From Gaiellales bacterium (lineage in GTDB: Bacteria; Actinomycetota; Thermoleophilia; RBG-16-64-13): 64,000 bases of DNA. The notes below the pieces were generated by a model. That model saw only the letters and a program-made list of their open reading frames with translations, was not told the DNA's origin and ran no database searches. Below are positions 37,246-47,003 of the stretch, piece after piece. How positions within the stretch are numbered: position 1 is the first letter of the stretch; every line of letters starts with the position of its first letter. Both the position numbers and the translations under genes were made by a program. The stretch is taken from assembly GCA_012719395.1 (NCBI GenBank), contig JAAYAL010000031.1, forward strand, positions 1 to 64,000. Direction: 5' to 3'.

Positions 37246-37779
37246 CTAGTCGCAGTTGAGGGAGGCGGTGGCCTCGCGCAGCAGGTTGCGGAACGTGGTC
37301 TGGGCCGGCGGGCCGGAGGCCACGCCGAAGCGGAAGCGCAGGGTCTCTCTGTCGTTCTCGCTCAGTTTCTCTGCCGACCTGGTCAACCTGGCGCACACCA
37401 ATCCTGCCGCCCGGGCGTCCGCTCGCGACAGCAGAAGACCGAACTGATGGTGGCTGAGGCGCGCGAGGAAGTCACGCTTCCTCACTGAAGCCTCGAAGAC
37501 CTGCGCAGTCCGCAGCAAACGCAGGTTGGCTTCGGCTTGGTCGGTGTCGGGTGTCGGCCCCACGCCTTCGACGCGAATGATGAGGAGCGTCATCATTCGG
37601 ATACCGGCATTGCAGAGGCGCTCCCACTCCACCTGGAAGCGGTCAAGGTTGAAGAGCCCCGAATCTCCTGGCTGAGGCAGCGCCTCCGCTGCCAGTGGAC
37701 CCGTCGTCTGCGAGTGCTGGATTGAGGGTGAGGTGCGTGTATCCACACTATTGTGTTCGGCACGATGGAGGGGGAACAT
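37246..37779 (-). CDS. Degenerate GGDEF-domain protein
   Basis: A 177-residue product with the fold pattern of a GGDEF domain: FNLDRFQVEWERLCNAG, then MMTLLIIRVEGVG, then DFLARLSHHQFGLLLSRAD, where canonical proteins have R-x-x-D-x5-GGDEF-x-x-x-L. The catalytic loop reads SHHQF, so no cyclase activity is expected. ATG 37779 is used; the frame is open much further upstream, into the nuo terminator and nuoN antisense, which is a shadow. It sits between the convergent hdr-flx operon and the nuo operon. Confidence 0.55.
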   Translation of the reverse strand: MFPLHRAEHNSVDTRTSPSIQHSQTTGPLAAEALPQPGDSGLFNLDRFQVEWERLCNAGIRMMTLLIIRVEGVGPTPDTDQAEANLRLLRTAQVFEASVRKRDFLARLSHHQFGLLLSRADARAAGLVCARLTRSAEKLSENDRETLRFRFGVASGPPAQTTFRNLLREATASLNCD

Positions 37780-37808
37780 TAGCCGAATTGTGCGTGGGAG
37801 CCCCGTTT

Positions 37809-37851
37809 CCCGGAAAGAAAAGGGCGCCGGCTCCTGGGGGAGCCGGCGCCC
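37809..37851 (-). terminator. Intrinsic terminator of the nuo operon
   Basis: On the minus strand a 12-bp stem (37851-37840 with 37833-37822) and a 6-nt loop are followed by CTTTTCTTT, a clear T-rich tail. It lies 27 bp after the nuoN stop and upstream of the degenerate GGDEF gene, so it separates the two transcription units. Confidence 0.8.
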
Positions 37852-37877
37852 TGGTAGGCTTGGAATGCCGACCGGCT

Positions 37878-39335
37878 CTAGCCGAAGAGGTTGGAGAAAG
37901 CTTTCAGGGCGTGGTCCCAGATCCACTGCGGGAAGAGCCCCAGGAAGAGGACGCCGGCGGCACTGAGAGCGACGGCGGCAGCAAGAGTACCCTCGATGGG
38001 TTCCTTGACCGTCAATTCGGTTTCGGGTTCGCGGAAGAACATGTAGATCATCAGGCGTAGGTAGTAGTAGGCGGAGATGGCGCTGAAGAGGACTCCCAGC
38101 ACCGCCAACCACACCAAGTCCCCCCGGACGACGGAGGTGAAGAGGTAGAACTTGCCGATGAAGCCCGCCGTCCCCGGAATGCCCGTGAGAGAGAAGAGGA
38201 ACAAGGTGAGCAGTATTGCGGCCCAGGGAGAACGTCTGCCCAGCCCGGCGAAGCTCTTCAAGGAGTAGTCGAACCCTTCCGGCTGCTGAGTCTTCAGGTA
38301 GGTGAGTATGCCGAAGGCGCCTAGGTTCATCACGGTATAGGCAGCCAGGTACAGGATGATGGACTCCCCAGCCTTGGTGTCCAAGCCGCGACCCAATGCG
38401 GCGAGCCCGGCCAGCAGGTATCCCACATGCGTGATGGAGGAGTATGCCAGCATCCGTTTCATGTTGGACTGCACGATGGCCATCACTGAGCCCACGAACA
38501 TGGTGAGAACCGAGAGGACCATGAAGAGGACGCTCCAGAACTCGCTGGAGCTCTCGAAGACGGTGGTGAAGATGATCAGGATGGCCGAGAAGCCGGCGGC
38601 CTTGGGGCCCACGGAGAAAAAGGCCGCGACCGTGGTGGGAGCTCCCTGGTAGACATCGGGTGTCCACATGTGGAAGGGGGCCATGCTGACCTTGAATCCG
38701 AGACCTGCGACCACCAGAGCGGTGGCGAAGGCCACACCCGTGGCATTGCCGGTGCTGCCCAGATTGCTACTGATGATCTCGTAGTTGGTGGTGCCGGTGA
38801 AGCCGAACACCAGTGAGATGCCGAAGAGGGTGAAGGCAGAAGCGAAGACCCCGGTCACGAAGTACTTGAGGGCGGCTTCATTCGATCGGATGCGGTACCG
38901 GAAGAAGCCGGCCAGGATGTAGCTGCACATGGCCATGAGCTCGAGGCCCACGTAGAAGGCGATGAAGTCGCGGGCGGCGGCCATGACGTCCATACCGATA
39001 ACCGCGAGCAGGATGAGCGCGTAGTACTCGCCCAAGTGACGCTTGCTGGCCTCCAAGTACCGGGGCGACATCAGGATGCTGATGAAGGCCGCGAGGGCGA
39101 ACAGTACTTTGAAGAAGAGCGCATACGAGTTGAGCACGATGGTGCCGGAGAAAGCGGCTCGGCTATTCCCGCCCAAGGCCACCGCCACCACGGCTGAAGC
39201 GAGGAGACCGATGAGGGCGAGCGCTATGACCGCCGTCTTGTCCTTCTTGAGGAAAGGCTCCACCAAGAGGACCAGAAGAGCGGCCACCGCCAGGATGACC
39301 TCCGGAAGGATGCTGGTGATGTCAGGCCATTCCAT
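37878..39335 (-). CDS. nuoN: Complex I subunit NuoN
   Basis: One of three antiporter-like proton-pumping membrane subunits. The 485-residue protein has about 14 membrane segments, with the conserved Lys/Glu pattern of the family (for example MLAYSSITHVGY and YFVTGVFASAFTLFG). It is the last gene of nuoABCDHIJKLMN and starts one base after the nuoM stop. An intrinsic terminator follows. Confidence 0.95.
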   Translation of the reverse strand: MEWPDITSILPEVILAVAALLVLLVEPFLKKDKTAVIALALIGLLASAVVAVALGGNSRAAFSGTIVLNSYALFFKVLFALAAFISILMSPRYLEASKRHLGEYYALILLAVIGMDVMAAARDFIAFYVGLELMAMCSYILAGFFRYRIRSNEAALKYFVTGVFASAFTLFGISLVFGFTGTTNYEIISSNLGSTGNATGVAFATALVVAGLGFKVSMAPFHMWTPDVYQGAPTTVAAFFSVGPKAAGFSAILIIFTTVFESSSEFWSVLFMVLSVLTMFVGSVMAIVQSNMKRMLAYSSITHVGYLLAGLAALGRGLDTKAGESIILYLAAYTVMNLGAFGILTYLKTQQPEGFDYSLKSFAGLGRRSPWAAILLTLFLFSLTGIPGTAGFIGKFYLFTSVVRGDLVWLAVLGVLFSAISAYYYLRLMIYMFFREPETELTVKEPIEGTLAAAVALSAAGVLFLGLFPQWIWDHALKAFSNLFG

Positions 39336-40901
39336 CTAGTTCCCTCCGAAGAGCGAGCTTGCCAGTTTCAACAGGCTGCTGCCGTGTTCCGCCAGGTAGG
39401 GCTGCACCTGCGCCACGATGGTCTGCGCAGGAGCCGAGAGAAGGTTGAGGACCGGAGCCGGGTAGATGCCGATGAAGAGCGCGGCGGCCACCAACGGCAC
39501 CAAGGTGATGATCTCACGGGCGTTGAGGTCGCTGACCTTCAGCCACTTCTTGTTGCGGAGCTCTTGGAACATTGTGCGCTGATACATCCAGAGGAGGTAC
39601 GCGGCGCCCAGGATGAGGCCGACTGAGGCCAGGACGGCGAACACGATCTTGTACTGGAAGATGCCGACCAGGATGAGGAACTCACCTACGAAACCATTCA
39701 GTCCCGGTAGGCCGAGGCTACCCAGCACGAAGAAGCTGAAGAGGGCCGCAGCCACGGGCATAGGCTGTGCCACCCCACCGTAGTCCTTGATGAGCCTGGT
39801 GTGGCTTCGTTCGTAGAAGAAGCCGACCATCTGGAACAGGGCGCCGGTGAGAATGCCGTGGTTGATCATCTGCAGCACAGATCCCTGTATGCCCTGTAGG
39901 TTGAAGGCAAATAGGCCGGCAGTCACGTATCCCATGTGGCTCACCGAGGAATAGGCCACCAGCTTCTTCATGTCTGCCTGAATGAGGGACATGGCCGCCC
40001 CGTAGATGATGCCTATCACGGAAAGGATCATCACCCAAGGCACTGCCTTCACCGAGACCTCCGGGAAGAAGCCGATGCAGAAGCGGATCATGCCGTAGAC
40101 GCCCATCTTCAGAAGGACGCCTGCCAGGAGCACAGAGCCGGCGGTGGGCGCTTCCACGTGGGCGTCGGGGAGCCAGGTGTGGAACGGGAACATGGGCACC
40201 TTGATGGCGAAGGCCAGGAAGAAGCCCACGAAGGCCAAGGCTTGGACGCCGTACGGGAATCCTGCCTGCTGGAGGGTTTGTATGTCGAAGGTGGTGACGC
40301 CGGAGTCCTTTGTATACCACCAGACTATGCCGATGATGGCCACCAGCATGAGCACGGACCCGGCGAAAGTGTAGAGGAAGAACTTGATGGCTGCGTAGAT
40401 GCGTCGTGCTCCACCCCAGATGCCGATGAGGAAGTACATGGGGATGAGCTGAACTTCCCAGAACACGTAGAACAGGAACAGGTCCATGGCGGCGAAGACG
40501 CCGATCATGCCTGTCTCCAGCACCAGCAGGCACACGAAGAAGGCCAGTTGGCGGTCTGTCACGTAATTCCAGGAACCGAGGATGGCTATGACGGACAGAA
40601 ACGCAGTGAGGAGGATGAGCAGCATGGAGATGCCGTCCACCCCCAGGTGGAAGGTGATACCGAAGCTATCGATCCACCGGTAGTCCTCCTGAAACTGAAA
40701 CTCTGCTGTTCCTGTCTGGAACTGGGTCATCATGTAGACGGCCAGTGCCAGGGTGACCAGGGCCGTGACCAAGGCCGTGGTCTTGTATGCGTTGGGTCGC
40801 TTCCTCATGAAAAGAAGCATGATCAGGGCTCCCACCGAAGGCAGGAAGGTGAGAACGGTCAATGCCCTGAAGCCAATCTGCTCAGCGAAACCGTATTCCA
40901 C
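39336..40901 (-). CDS. nuoM: Complex I subunit NuoM
   Basis: Antiporter-like membrane subunit of complex I. The 521-residue protein has about 14 membrane segments. LVAYSSVSHMGYVTAGLF and FHTWLPDAHVEAPTAGSVLLAGVLLKMG are the family signatures with the key lysine. It is 25 bases after nuoL and adjacent to nuoN. Confidence 0.96.
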   Translation of the reverse strand: MEYGFAEQIGFRALTVLTFLPSVGALIMLLFMRKRPNAYKTTALVTALVTLALAVYMMTQFQTGTAEFQFQEDYRWIDSFGITFHLGVDGISMLLILLTAFLSVIAILGSWNYVTDRQLAFFVCLLVLETGMIGVFAAMDLFLFYVFWEVQLIPMYFLIGIWGGARRIYAAIKFFLYTFAGSVLMLVAIIGIVWWYTKDSGVTTFDIQTLQQAGFPYGVQALAFVGFFLAFAIKVPMFPFHTWLPDAHVEAPTAGSVLLAGVLLKMGVYGMIRFCIGFFPEVSVKAVPWVMILSVIGIIYGAAMSLIQADMKKLVAYSSVSHMGYVTAGLFAFNLQGIQGSVLQMINHGILTGALFQMVGFFYERSHTRLIKDYGGVAQPMPVAAALFSFFVLGSLGLPGLNGFVGEFLILVGIFQYKIVFAVLASVGLILGAAYLLWMYQRTMFQELRNKKWLKVSDLNAREIITLVPLVAAALFIGIYPAPVLNLLSAPAQTIVAQVQPYLAEHGSSLLKLASSLFGGN

Positions 40902-40926
40902 TCTCTCACGACCTCCTACGGGTGCC

Positions 40927-42825
40927 CTAGAGGACGACCACGGCGACGATAACGACGACCGCCAGGAACATGATCAGGGCATAGTTCTCGACGCGCCCGG
41001 TCTGGAAGGGCCGAGCCATCTTGCCGAACCCTCCCCAAATCCTCCCGGCCAGGTTGACCAAGCCATCGATGACGGCCACGTCAAACCATTTGTAGATGAC
41101 ACGTGACCCCTCCACCAGCGGTGTGATGATGGCCACGTTGTAAATCTCATCCATGTACCATTTGTTGGCGATTCCCTTGTAGAGCCAGCCGGCCTTCTTC
41201 CCTGCCTTCTGCGGCAACTCGTCCGGGCGCCTGATGTAGAAGAGATACGCCAAGGCGATACCGGAGAGCGCTACCAGCACCGAGACAATCATGAGGACCA
41301 CGTCCAAGGCGCCGAAGCCGTGATGCTCCACGCCCAAGATCTCGTTGGCGTGCTGGAACACCGGCTCCAGGAAGCGATGCAGGAGGCCGCCCTCGGGGGG
41401 CAACCCAATGACCAAACCGGCTATCACGGAGAGGACGGCGAGAATCCCAAGCGGGATGATCATGGACTTGGGGCTCTCGTGGATGTGCTTACCGACCTCC
41501 GGATCCGTGCGGTCGTTACCCCAGAAGGTCATGAACACCGCCCGGAAGGTGTAGAAGGCGGTGATGAACGCGGCGATGAGGCCGACAATCCAGATGATGT
41601 ATCCGCCGCCCTTGAACTGCATGCCAAGGATCTCGTCCTTCGACCAGAAGCCGGCGAAGGGGAAGATGCCGGACAGGGCTAGGGCGCCCATCAAGAACGT
41701 CCAGTAAGTTGTCTTGATCTTCCCCCGCAGAGCCCCCATGCGTCTCATGTCCTGTTCGCCGGACATGGCGTGGATCACCGAGCCGGAGCCCAGGAAGAGC
41801 AGAGCCTTGAAGAACGCGTGCGTCACAAGGTGGAAGACGGCTGCCACCCAGGCTCCCACGCCGAGCGCCATGAACATGTAGCCGAGCTGAGAGACGGTGG
41901 AGTAGGCGAGTACGCGTTTGATGTCATTCTGGGCGATACCGATGCTGGCGGCGTAGATGGCGGTGAAGGTACCGATGATGCCCACCACGATCAGGGCCGG
42001 CCGTGCGCTGGCGAAGATCACCGAGCTACGGGCAACCATATAGACGCCGGCCGTCACCATGGTGGCGGCGTGGATGAGGGCGCTGACCGGTGTGGGGCCC
42101 TCCATGGCATCAGGGAGCCATACATGCAGCGGGAACTGGGCAGACTTGCCCATGGCCCCCACGAACAGGAGGAGTGCGATGGCCACAAGTGCCGAGTCGC
42201 TCACTTCACCCGCACCCACGGCATCAAAGACACCGCTGTAGCTCAGGGTGCCCACCAGCGTCCAGATGAGCATGACGCCGAGGCCGAAGCCAAAGTCGCC
42301 CACCCGGTTGGTGAGGAAAGCCTTCTTGCCTGCGGCGGCCGCGGAGGGCTTGTGGTAGTAGAAGCCGATCAGGTAGTAGGAGCAGAGGCCGACCGCTTCC
42401 CAGCCGAAGTACAGCAGCAGGTAGTTCTCTGCCAGCACCAGCATCAGCATGCTGAAGGCGAAGAGCGACATGTAGGCAAAGAAGCGATAGTAGCCGGGGT
42501 CGCCGTGCATGTAGCCCTTGGAGTAAATGAAGATCAGGAGCCCCACGCCAGTGACCGTGGTGCACATGACCGCGGACAGCTGATCGAGCTGGAGTGCCAG
42601 CGGGATCTGGAAGTCACCGGAGGTGAACCATTGCCACAGGTTCAGTACGTACGGTTCCTCGGCGCCCCAGCTCTGGATCAGAGCGGCCACGGAGAGGCCG
42701 AAGGCGCCGGCCATGGCCAGGATCGGCAGCCAGTGGGCCGAGTCCTTGATGAACCACTTGCCAAAGAGAATGGTGATGAGGAAGGCGGCAAGCGGTAATG
42801 CTGGTATGAGCCAGATGTATCCCAT
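40927..42825 (-). CDS. nuoL: Complex I subunit NuoL
   Basis: Largest antiporter-like subunit, with the long lateral helix that runs along the membrane arm. The 632-residue protein has FPLHVWLPDAMEGPTPVSALIHAATMVTAGVY and VLAYSTVSQLGYMF split across the core, and a C-terminal extension with the lateral helix and a final membrane anchor. It follows nuoK directly (8-bp gap). Confidence 0.96.
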   Translation of the reverse strand: MGYIWLIPALPLAAFLITILFGKWFIKDSAHWLPILAMAGAFGLSVAALIQSWGAEEPYVLNLWQWFTSGDFQIPLALQLDQLSAVMCTTVTGVGLLIFIYSKGYMHGDPGYYRFFAYMSLFAFSMLMLVLAENYLLLYFGWEAVGLCSYYLIGFYYHKPSAAAAGKKAFLTNRVGDFGFGLGVMLIWTLVGTLSYSGVFDAVGAGEVSDSALVAIALLLFVGAMGKSAQFPLHVWLPDAMEGPTPVSALIHAATMVTAGVYMVARSSVIFASARPALIVVGIIGTFTAIYAASIGIAQNDIKRVLAYSTVSQLGYMFMALGVGAWVAAVFHLVTHAFFKALLFLGSGSVIHAMSGEQDMRRMGALRGKIKTTYWTFLMGALALSGIFPFAGFWSKDEILGMQFKGGGYIIWIVGLIAAFITAFYTFRAVFMTFWGNDRTDPEVGKHIHESPKSMIIPLGILAVLSVIAGLVIGLPPEGGLLHRFLEPVFQHANEILGVEHHGFGALDVVLMIVSVLVALSGIALAYLFYIRRPDELPQKAGKKAGWLYKGIANKWYMDEIYNVAIITPLVEGSRVIYKWFDVAVIDGLVNLAGRIWGGFGKMARPFQTGRVENYALIMFLAVVVIVAVVVL

Positions 42826-42833
42826 AGCCTCGC

Positions 42834-43139
42834 CTAACCCTTCATCGTGTTGAACAGGTCAATCATCAGCGTCCGCTTGTTGCGGTAGAGCGCAGTCACG
42901 ATCGCCAAGCCCACGGCGGCCTCGGCTGCCGCCACGGCCATGGTGAACAGCACGAAGTTCTGCCCGATGAGGGTCTCGTGAAAGCGGCTGAAGCCGACCA
43001 GGTTGATGTTCACGGCGTTCATCATCAGTTCGACAGACAGCAGGATGATGAACAGGTTCCGCCGAAGGAGCACACCTGCGGCTCCGATGATGAAGAGCGC
43101 TGAAGACAGGATCAGGTACCACTCGATCGGTATCTGCAC
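42834..43139 (-). CDS. nuoK: Complex I subunit NuoK
   Basis: Three-helix membrane subunit of 101 residues with the conserved membrane glutamates in LLSVELMMNAVNINLVGFSR and AVAAAEAAVGLAIVTALYR. GTG 43139 is chosen because GGAGGTGTAGC precedes it and it gives the usual NuoK length. The frame continues upstream, but that overlaps nuoJ. Confidence 0.95.
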   Translation of the reverse strand: MQIPIEWYLILSSALFIIGAAGVLLRRNLFIILLSVELMMNAVNINLVGFSRFHETLIGQNFVLFTMAVAAAEAAVGLAIVTALYRNKRTLMIDLFNTMKG

Positions 43140-43141
43140 CG

Positions 43142-43729
43142 CTACACCTCCTGCTCCAGCTGTCCTGGTTGTGGGCCATCCGCCGGGGCCCATGCGCGGA
43201 GGGCCACGTTCGGCGTGGTCTCTTTGCGGGCCATGATCACGGCGCCCACCATGGCCGCGACCAGGATCAGGGAGGCTACCTCGAAGGGCAGTAGCATGTT
43301 CTCAAAGAGGGAGACGCCGACGCCCCACGTGTTGCCACCGATCTCTGCCAGCATCTCCGGAGTGATGCCCTGCTGAGTGGGGATCCAGCTGGCGGTGACC
43401 ACCACGGCGATGAACTCGGCCAGGGCGATGGGGGCGAGGATTGCCACCAAGTACTTCTGCCACGGATAGAACTGCTCCATCTCCCGGAACTCGCGCAGGT
43501 CCAGGAACATGATGACGAACGTGAACAGCACCAGGATGGCACCGGCATAGACCAAGATCTGAGCGACGGCCAGGAAGTAGGCCTGCGTCACGAGATAGAT
43601 CATGGCCACGTTGATGAACGTGAAGACCAAGGCTATCAGGCCGTGTATCACGTTCTTGCGCGTGATGGTCATCAGGGCTCCGCCGATAGCGAGAACCCCG
43701 AAGATGATGAAGAGAATCTTCTCTGCCAC
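43142..43729 (-). CDS. nuoJ: Complex I subunit NuoJ
   Basis: Five-helix membrane subunit of 195 residues. VIHGLIALVFTFINVAMIYL and QILVYAGAILVLFTFVIMFL carry the features of NuoJ, including the pi-bulge region in helix 3. It is placed between nuoI and nuoK. Confidence 0.94.
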   Translation of the reverse strand: MAEKILFIIFGVLAIGGALMTITRKNVIHGLIALVFTFINVAMIYLVTQAYFLAVAQILVYAGAILVLFTFVIMFLDLREFREMEQFYPWQKYLVAILAPIALAEFIAVVVTASWIPTQQGITPEMLAEIGGNTWGVGVSLFENMLLPFEVASLILVAAMVGAVIMARKETTPNVALRAWAPADGPQPGQLEQEV

Positions 43730-43738
43730 GGGGCCTCC

Positions 43739-44203
43739 TTAGCGTCCCTTGAGCTCTTTATGGGCGTGGACCGCATTGGCGATGAGCCACTCCTTGGTGA
43801 GGATGAAGTCCCGCTTGTCGTAGCTGGCGAGCTCGTAGTTGGCCGTCATGACGATGGCCGCCCGCGGGCAGACCTCTTCGCAGAAGCCGCAGAACACGCA
43901 GCGGGAGAGGTCAATGGTGAACTCGTCCAGTGATTTCTTGCCGTCCGGCGTTTCTGAGCTCTCGATGGTGATGCACTGCGAGGGACAGATGGTTTCACAG
44001 AGGTGGCAGGCGTCACAGTTGAGCTCACCGGTCACCGGATCCGCGAGGAGAGCTTGTGATCCACGGAACCGGGGGTAGGGGATGGACTTTTCTTTGGGGT
44101 ATTCAATGGTGAACTTCTTGGACGCCGCGTACTTGCCCGTGACGGACATGCCTTGCAGGATCTCGAAGAAGGTCGCCTTCTTGATGATGTCTATCAAGCC
44201 CAT
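43739..44203 (-). CDS. nuoI: Complex I subunit NuoI (two 4Fe-4S clusters)
   Basis: Ferredoxin-like subunit at the base of the peripheral arm. The 154-residue product has CDACHLCETICPSQC and CVFCGFCEEVCPRAAI, the two cluster motifs that bind N6a and N6b. In complexes lacking NuoEFG this is a candidate docking point for an external donor such as ferredoxin. Confidence 0.96.
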   Translation of the reverse strand: MGLIDIIKKATFFEILQGMSVTGKYAASKKFTIEYPKEKSIPYPRFRGSQALLADPVTGELNCDACHLCETICPSQCITIESSETPDGKKSLDEFTIDLSRCVFCGFCEEVCPRAAIVMTANYELASYDKRDFILTKEWLIANAVHAHKELKGR

Positions 44204-44204
44204 G

Positions 44205-45209
44205 TCACTTCACCGTCACCACGAGGGCCGTCACGGCCAGATTTGCGAGCGCCAGAGGGAACAGGATCTTCCACCCGAGAGACATGAGTTGGTTGTAGCG
44301 GTAGCGCGGGACGCTCCAGCGCACCCACATGTACAGGATGATGAAGCCCATCATCTTCGCGATCAGCCATAAGAAGCCGGGAATGACATTCCAGGATTCG
44401 AACGGCGCGCGCCAGCCGCCGAAGAACAGGGTGGCCATGATGGCGGACATGACTATCATGTTCACGTACTCCGAGAACATGAAGATGCCCCAGCGCATGC
44501 CCGTGTACTCGTTCATGTACCCTGCCACCAACTCCTGCTCGGCCTCGGGGAGGTCGAAGGGCGTGCGGTTCAGTTCAGCGATACTGGCGATGAAGAAGAT
44601 CACGAATCCCACCAGCTGCGGGATGAAGTTCCAGTGCCAGAAGGCGCCGGACTGGTAGTCAACGATCTGCACCAGGTTCATGCTCCCGGCCAGGATCATG
44701 ACGCCCACCAGCGACAGGCCCATGGACAGCTCGTAGGAGATCATCTGCGCGCCGGAGCGAAGGGCACCAATGAGCGCCCACCGGCTGTTGGATGACCAGC
44801 CGGCGAACACGACGCCGTAGACGGCCAAGGAGCCCATGGCCAGGAACAGCACGATACCCGCGTCGAAGTTGGCGATCACCAAGTCCGTGCGCCAGCCGAA
44901 AATCTTGGCGTCCATGCCACCAAACGGTATGACGGCCATGGTCAGTGCGGCGGGTACCCAGAGGAGATAGGGGGCGGCGCGGAACACCGGTTTGTCGACG
45001 GTGTCAGGGATAACGTCCTCTTTCCGCAGCAGTTTGGCCAAGTCCCCGAAGGTCTGCAGCACACCCATGGGCCCCGCGTAGTTGGGGCCGAGACGGCTCT
45101 GCATCCAACCCGCGTACTTGCGCTCGCCCCAGATGAGCATGGCGGCCAAGCCCACGCAGAAGAAGAAAACAATAGCCGCCTTAATGATGAGGAAAATGAA
45201 CTGTGTCAT
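44205..45209 (-). CDS. nuoH: Complex I subunit NuoH
   Basis: Membrane subunit that forms the quinone-entry chamber with NuoB and NuoD. The 334-residue protein has eight or nine membrane segments, with RLGPNYAGPMGVLQTFGDLAK and AELNRTPFDLPEAEQELVAGY split across it; both are hallmark acidic-loop motifs. The ATG overlaps the nuoD stop (ATGA). Confidence 0.96.
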   Translation of the reverse strand: MTQFIFLIIKAAIVFFFCVGLAAMLIWGERKYAGWMQSRLGPNYAGPMGVLQTFGDLAKLLRKEDVIPDTVDKPVFRAAPYLLWVPAALTMAVIPFGGMDAKIFGWRTDLVIANFDAGIVLFLAMGSLAVYGVVFAGWSSNSRWALIGALRSGAQMISYELSMGLSLVGVMILAGSMNLVQIVDYQSGAFWHWNFIPQLVGFVIFFIASIAELNRTPFDLPEAEQELVAGYMNEYTGMRWGIFMFSEYVNMIVMSAIMATLFFGGWRAPFESWNVIPGFLWLIAKMMGFIILYMWVRWSVPRYRYNQLMSLGWKILFPLALANLAVTALVVTVK

Positions 45210-46471
45210 CGATCGCAGCTCCCCAGGCAGACGTCCACACCGCAGAAGATGCCCACTATGTCAGCCAGCATCTCGCCCTGGAGCAGGGGTTGCATGGCCT
45301 GGCAGTGGTAGAAGCAGGGGGTGGTGATGCGGAGCCGCTGTGGCTTCGGGCTGCCGTCCGACACGATGTAGAAGGCCAACTCCCCTTGGGAGGTCTCGAC
45401 GGCCTTGTAGACTTCGCCCTTGGGCACCTGTGGCCCGCGGAACACCTGGACGAAGTCTTGGATCATGGCGGCGGAACTCCGCAACACGTCCTTCTTGGGC
45501 GGGATCACGTGGAAGGCGTCCTCGGCGATAACCGGCCCATCCGGCATCTCGTCAAGGCACTGCTTGATGATCTTGATGGATTCGTAGATCTCGTTCATGC
45601 GGAGGACGTAGCGTGCGATGACATCCGCCTCGTATTCCACGCACACGTTGAAGTCCAGTTGGTCATACGCGGCGAAAGGCTCGTCCTTGCGTAGGTCACG
45701 TGGGCAACCGGCCGCCCGCAGCGTGGGGCCGGTGACCCGCCAGGCCGCGCAGTCCTCACTGGTGAAGATGCCGACGTCCTTGCCGCGGGCGAGGAAGATC
45801 CGGTTGTTGCGGATGAGGCGGTCGTATTCCGCCATCCTCTTGGGGATGACCTCAAGTGCTGCCGCCATCTTCTCGCGGAAGCCGTCCGGGATGTCTTTGG
45901 CCACACCTCCGATGCGGGCGAAGGAGTGTGTGAGCCGCGCTCCGGTGAGCATCTCCCACAGATCCATGATGTACTCCCGTTCCCGGAAGGTGATCTGTTG
46001 GAAGGTGATGGCGCCCAGGTCCATGACCAGGAAGCCGAGCCAAATGATGTGGTTGGCGATGCGGCACATCTCATGGCACATGGAGCGGATGTACTTGGCC
46101 CGCTCTGGCACCTCGATGCCCATCAGCTTCTCCACCGCTTCGCAGTAGCCCTCGTTCTGGCTGAAGCTGACCACGTAGTGGAGCCGGTCAGTCAAGGGGA
46201 TGATCTGGTGGTAGGTCTTGGACTCCGCCAGCTTCTCCATGCCGCGGTGCAGATTGCCCACCTCCGGGCGGACATCCACGATCACCTCGCCGTCCAGGTC
46301 CAGATCCATGCGAAACACGCCGTGCGTAGAGGGATGGTGGGGACCCATGCTGATGGTCATCACCTCGGCGTTATCGCTGACCCGCTGACGGTTGCGCGCC
46401 TTGCGCTCCTTGAGCTCCTCGAGCGTGGGACGCGTGCGCTGTTCGACCTTTTCTTCCAGGGGCGCACTCAT
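45206..46471 (-). CDS. nuoD: Complex I subunit NuoD (49-kDa type)
   Basis: Subunit that forms the quinone site, derived from the [NiFe]-hydrogenase large subunit. The 421-residue protein has MGPHHPSTHGVFRMDLDLDGE near residue 42, with the loop His that contacts quinone, and GNLHRGMEKLAE. The hydrogenase metal cysteines are lost, as in all complex I. NuoC and NuoD are separate genes. Confidence 0.96.
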   Translation of the reverse strand: MSAPLEEKVEQRTRPTLEELKERKARNRQRVSDNAEVMTISMGPHHPSTHGVFRMDLDLDGEVIVDVRPEVGNLHRGMEKLAESKTYHQIIPLTDRLHYVVSFSQNEGYCEAVEKLMGIEVPERAKYIRSMCHEMCRIANHIIWLGFLVMDLGAITFQQITFREREYIMDLWEMLTGARLTHSFARIGGVAKDIPDGFREKMAAALEVIPKRMAEYDRLIRNNRIFLARGKDVGIFTSEDCAAWRVTGPTLRAAGCPRDLRKDEPFAAYDQLDFNVCVEYEADVIARYVLRMNEIYESIKIIKQCLDEMPDGPVIAEDAFHVIPPKKDVLRSSAAMIQDFVQVFRGPQVPKGEVYKAVETSQGELAFYIVSDGSPKPQRLRITTPCFYHCQAMQPLLQGEMLADIVGIFCGVDVCLGSCDR

Positions 46472-47002
46472 CTAGATCTCTCCCTTGAAGTTCCAGCGGA
46501 TGCGCCCGCCCACTCTGCCTTGCAGCGGGAAGTCCTTGCGCAGGGGGTAGCCGTCGAAGTCGGGGACGGTGAGAAGGCGCGTGAGGTTGGGATGACCCTC
46601 AAAGACCACGCCGAACATCTCCCACGTCTCCCTCTCATCGAAGGACGCCGAGGGCCAGACCCCTGTCACCGTGGGGAGGGTTTCTCCCTCCGCCAGGCGC
46701 GTCTTGATGCGTATCCGCGTAGTGTGGGGGATGGATACGAGATGGGCGATGACCTCGAAGGGTTGGTCTTCGCGTTCCGGAAAATGGTTGCCCAGCAGGG
46801 AATCGAGCCGATCGAACCTCAGCTCCTCCGCGTCACGGCAGTACGTCAGCACCTCGAGCCAGTCCTGGGGGGATACCACATAGGTGAGGTCCCCGCGAAA
46901 ACTCGAGGTCTCGAGTAGTCTCTTCCCGAACTTGCCCTGAAGATGGGAGGCAACCTGCTTGTGAGCCGGGCTCAGCTCATCGATGTTCTTGGCGGCAGCC
47001 AT
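46472..47002 (-). CDS. nuoC: Complex I subunit NuoC (30-kDa type)
   Basis: Peripheral-arm scaffold subunit. The 176-residue product has VTGVWPSASFDERETWEMFGVVFEGHPNL and the C-terminal DGYPLRKDFPLQG signature, the typical 30-kDa-subunit motif (split here). ATG 47002 is chosen because GGGAGAGTGAG lies before it and it follows the nuoB stop; the frame is open seven codons further upstream. Confidence 0.94.
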   Translation of the reverse strand: MAAAKNIDELSPAHKQVASHLQGKFGKRLLETSSFRGDLTYVVSPQDWLEVLTYCRDAEELRFDRLDSLLGNHFPEREDQPFEVIAHLVSIPHTTRIRIKTRLAEGETLPTVTGVWPSASFDERETWEMFGVVFEGHPNLTRLLTVPDFDGYPLRKDFPLQGRVGGRIRWNFKGEI

Positions 47003-47003
47003 C

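Noticed and set aside
37780-38667. Upstream extension of the degenerate GGDEF frame to 473 codons
   Set aside because: It would run through the nuo terminator and nuoN in another frame; the GGDEF-like pattern is confined to the last 177 codons.
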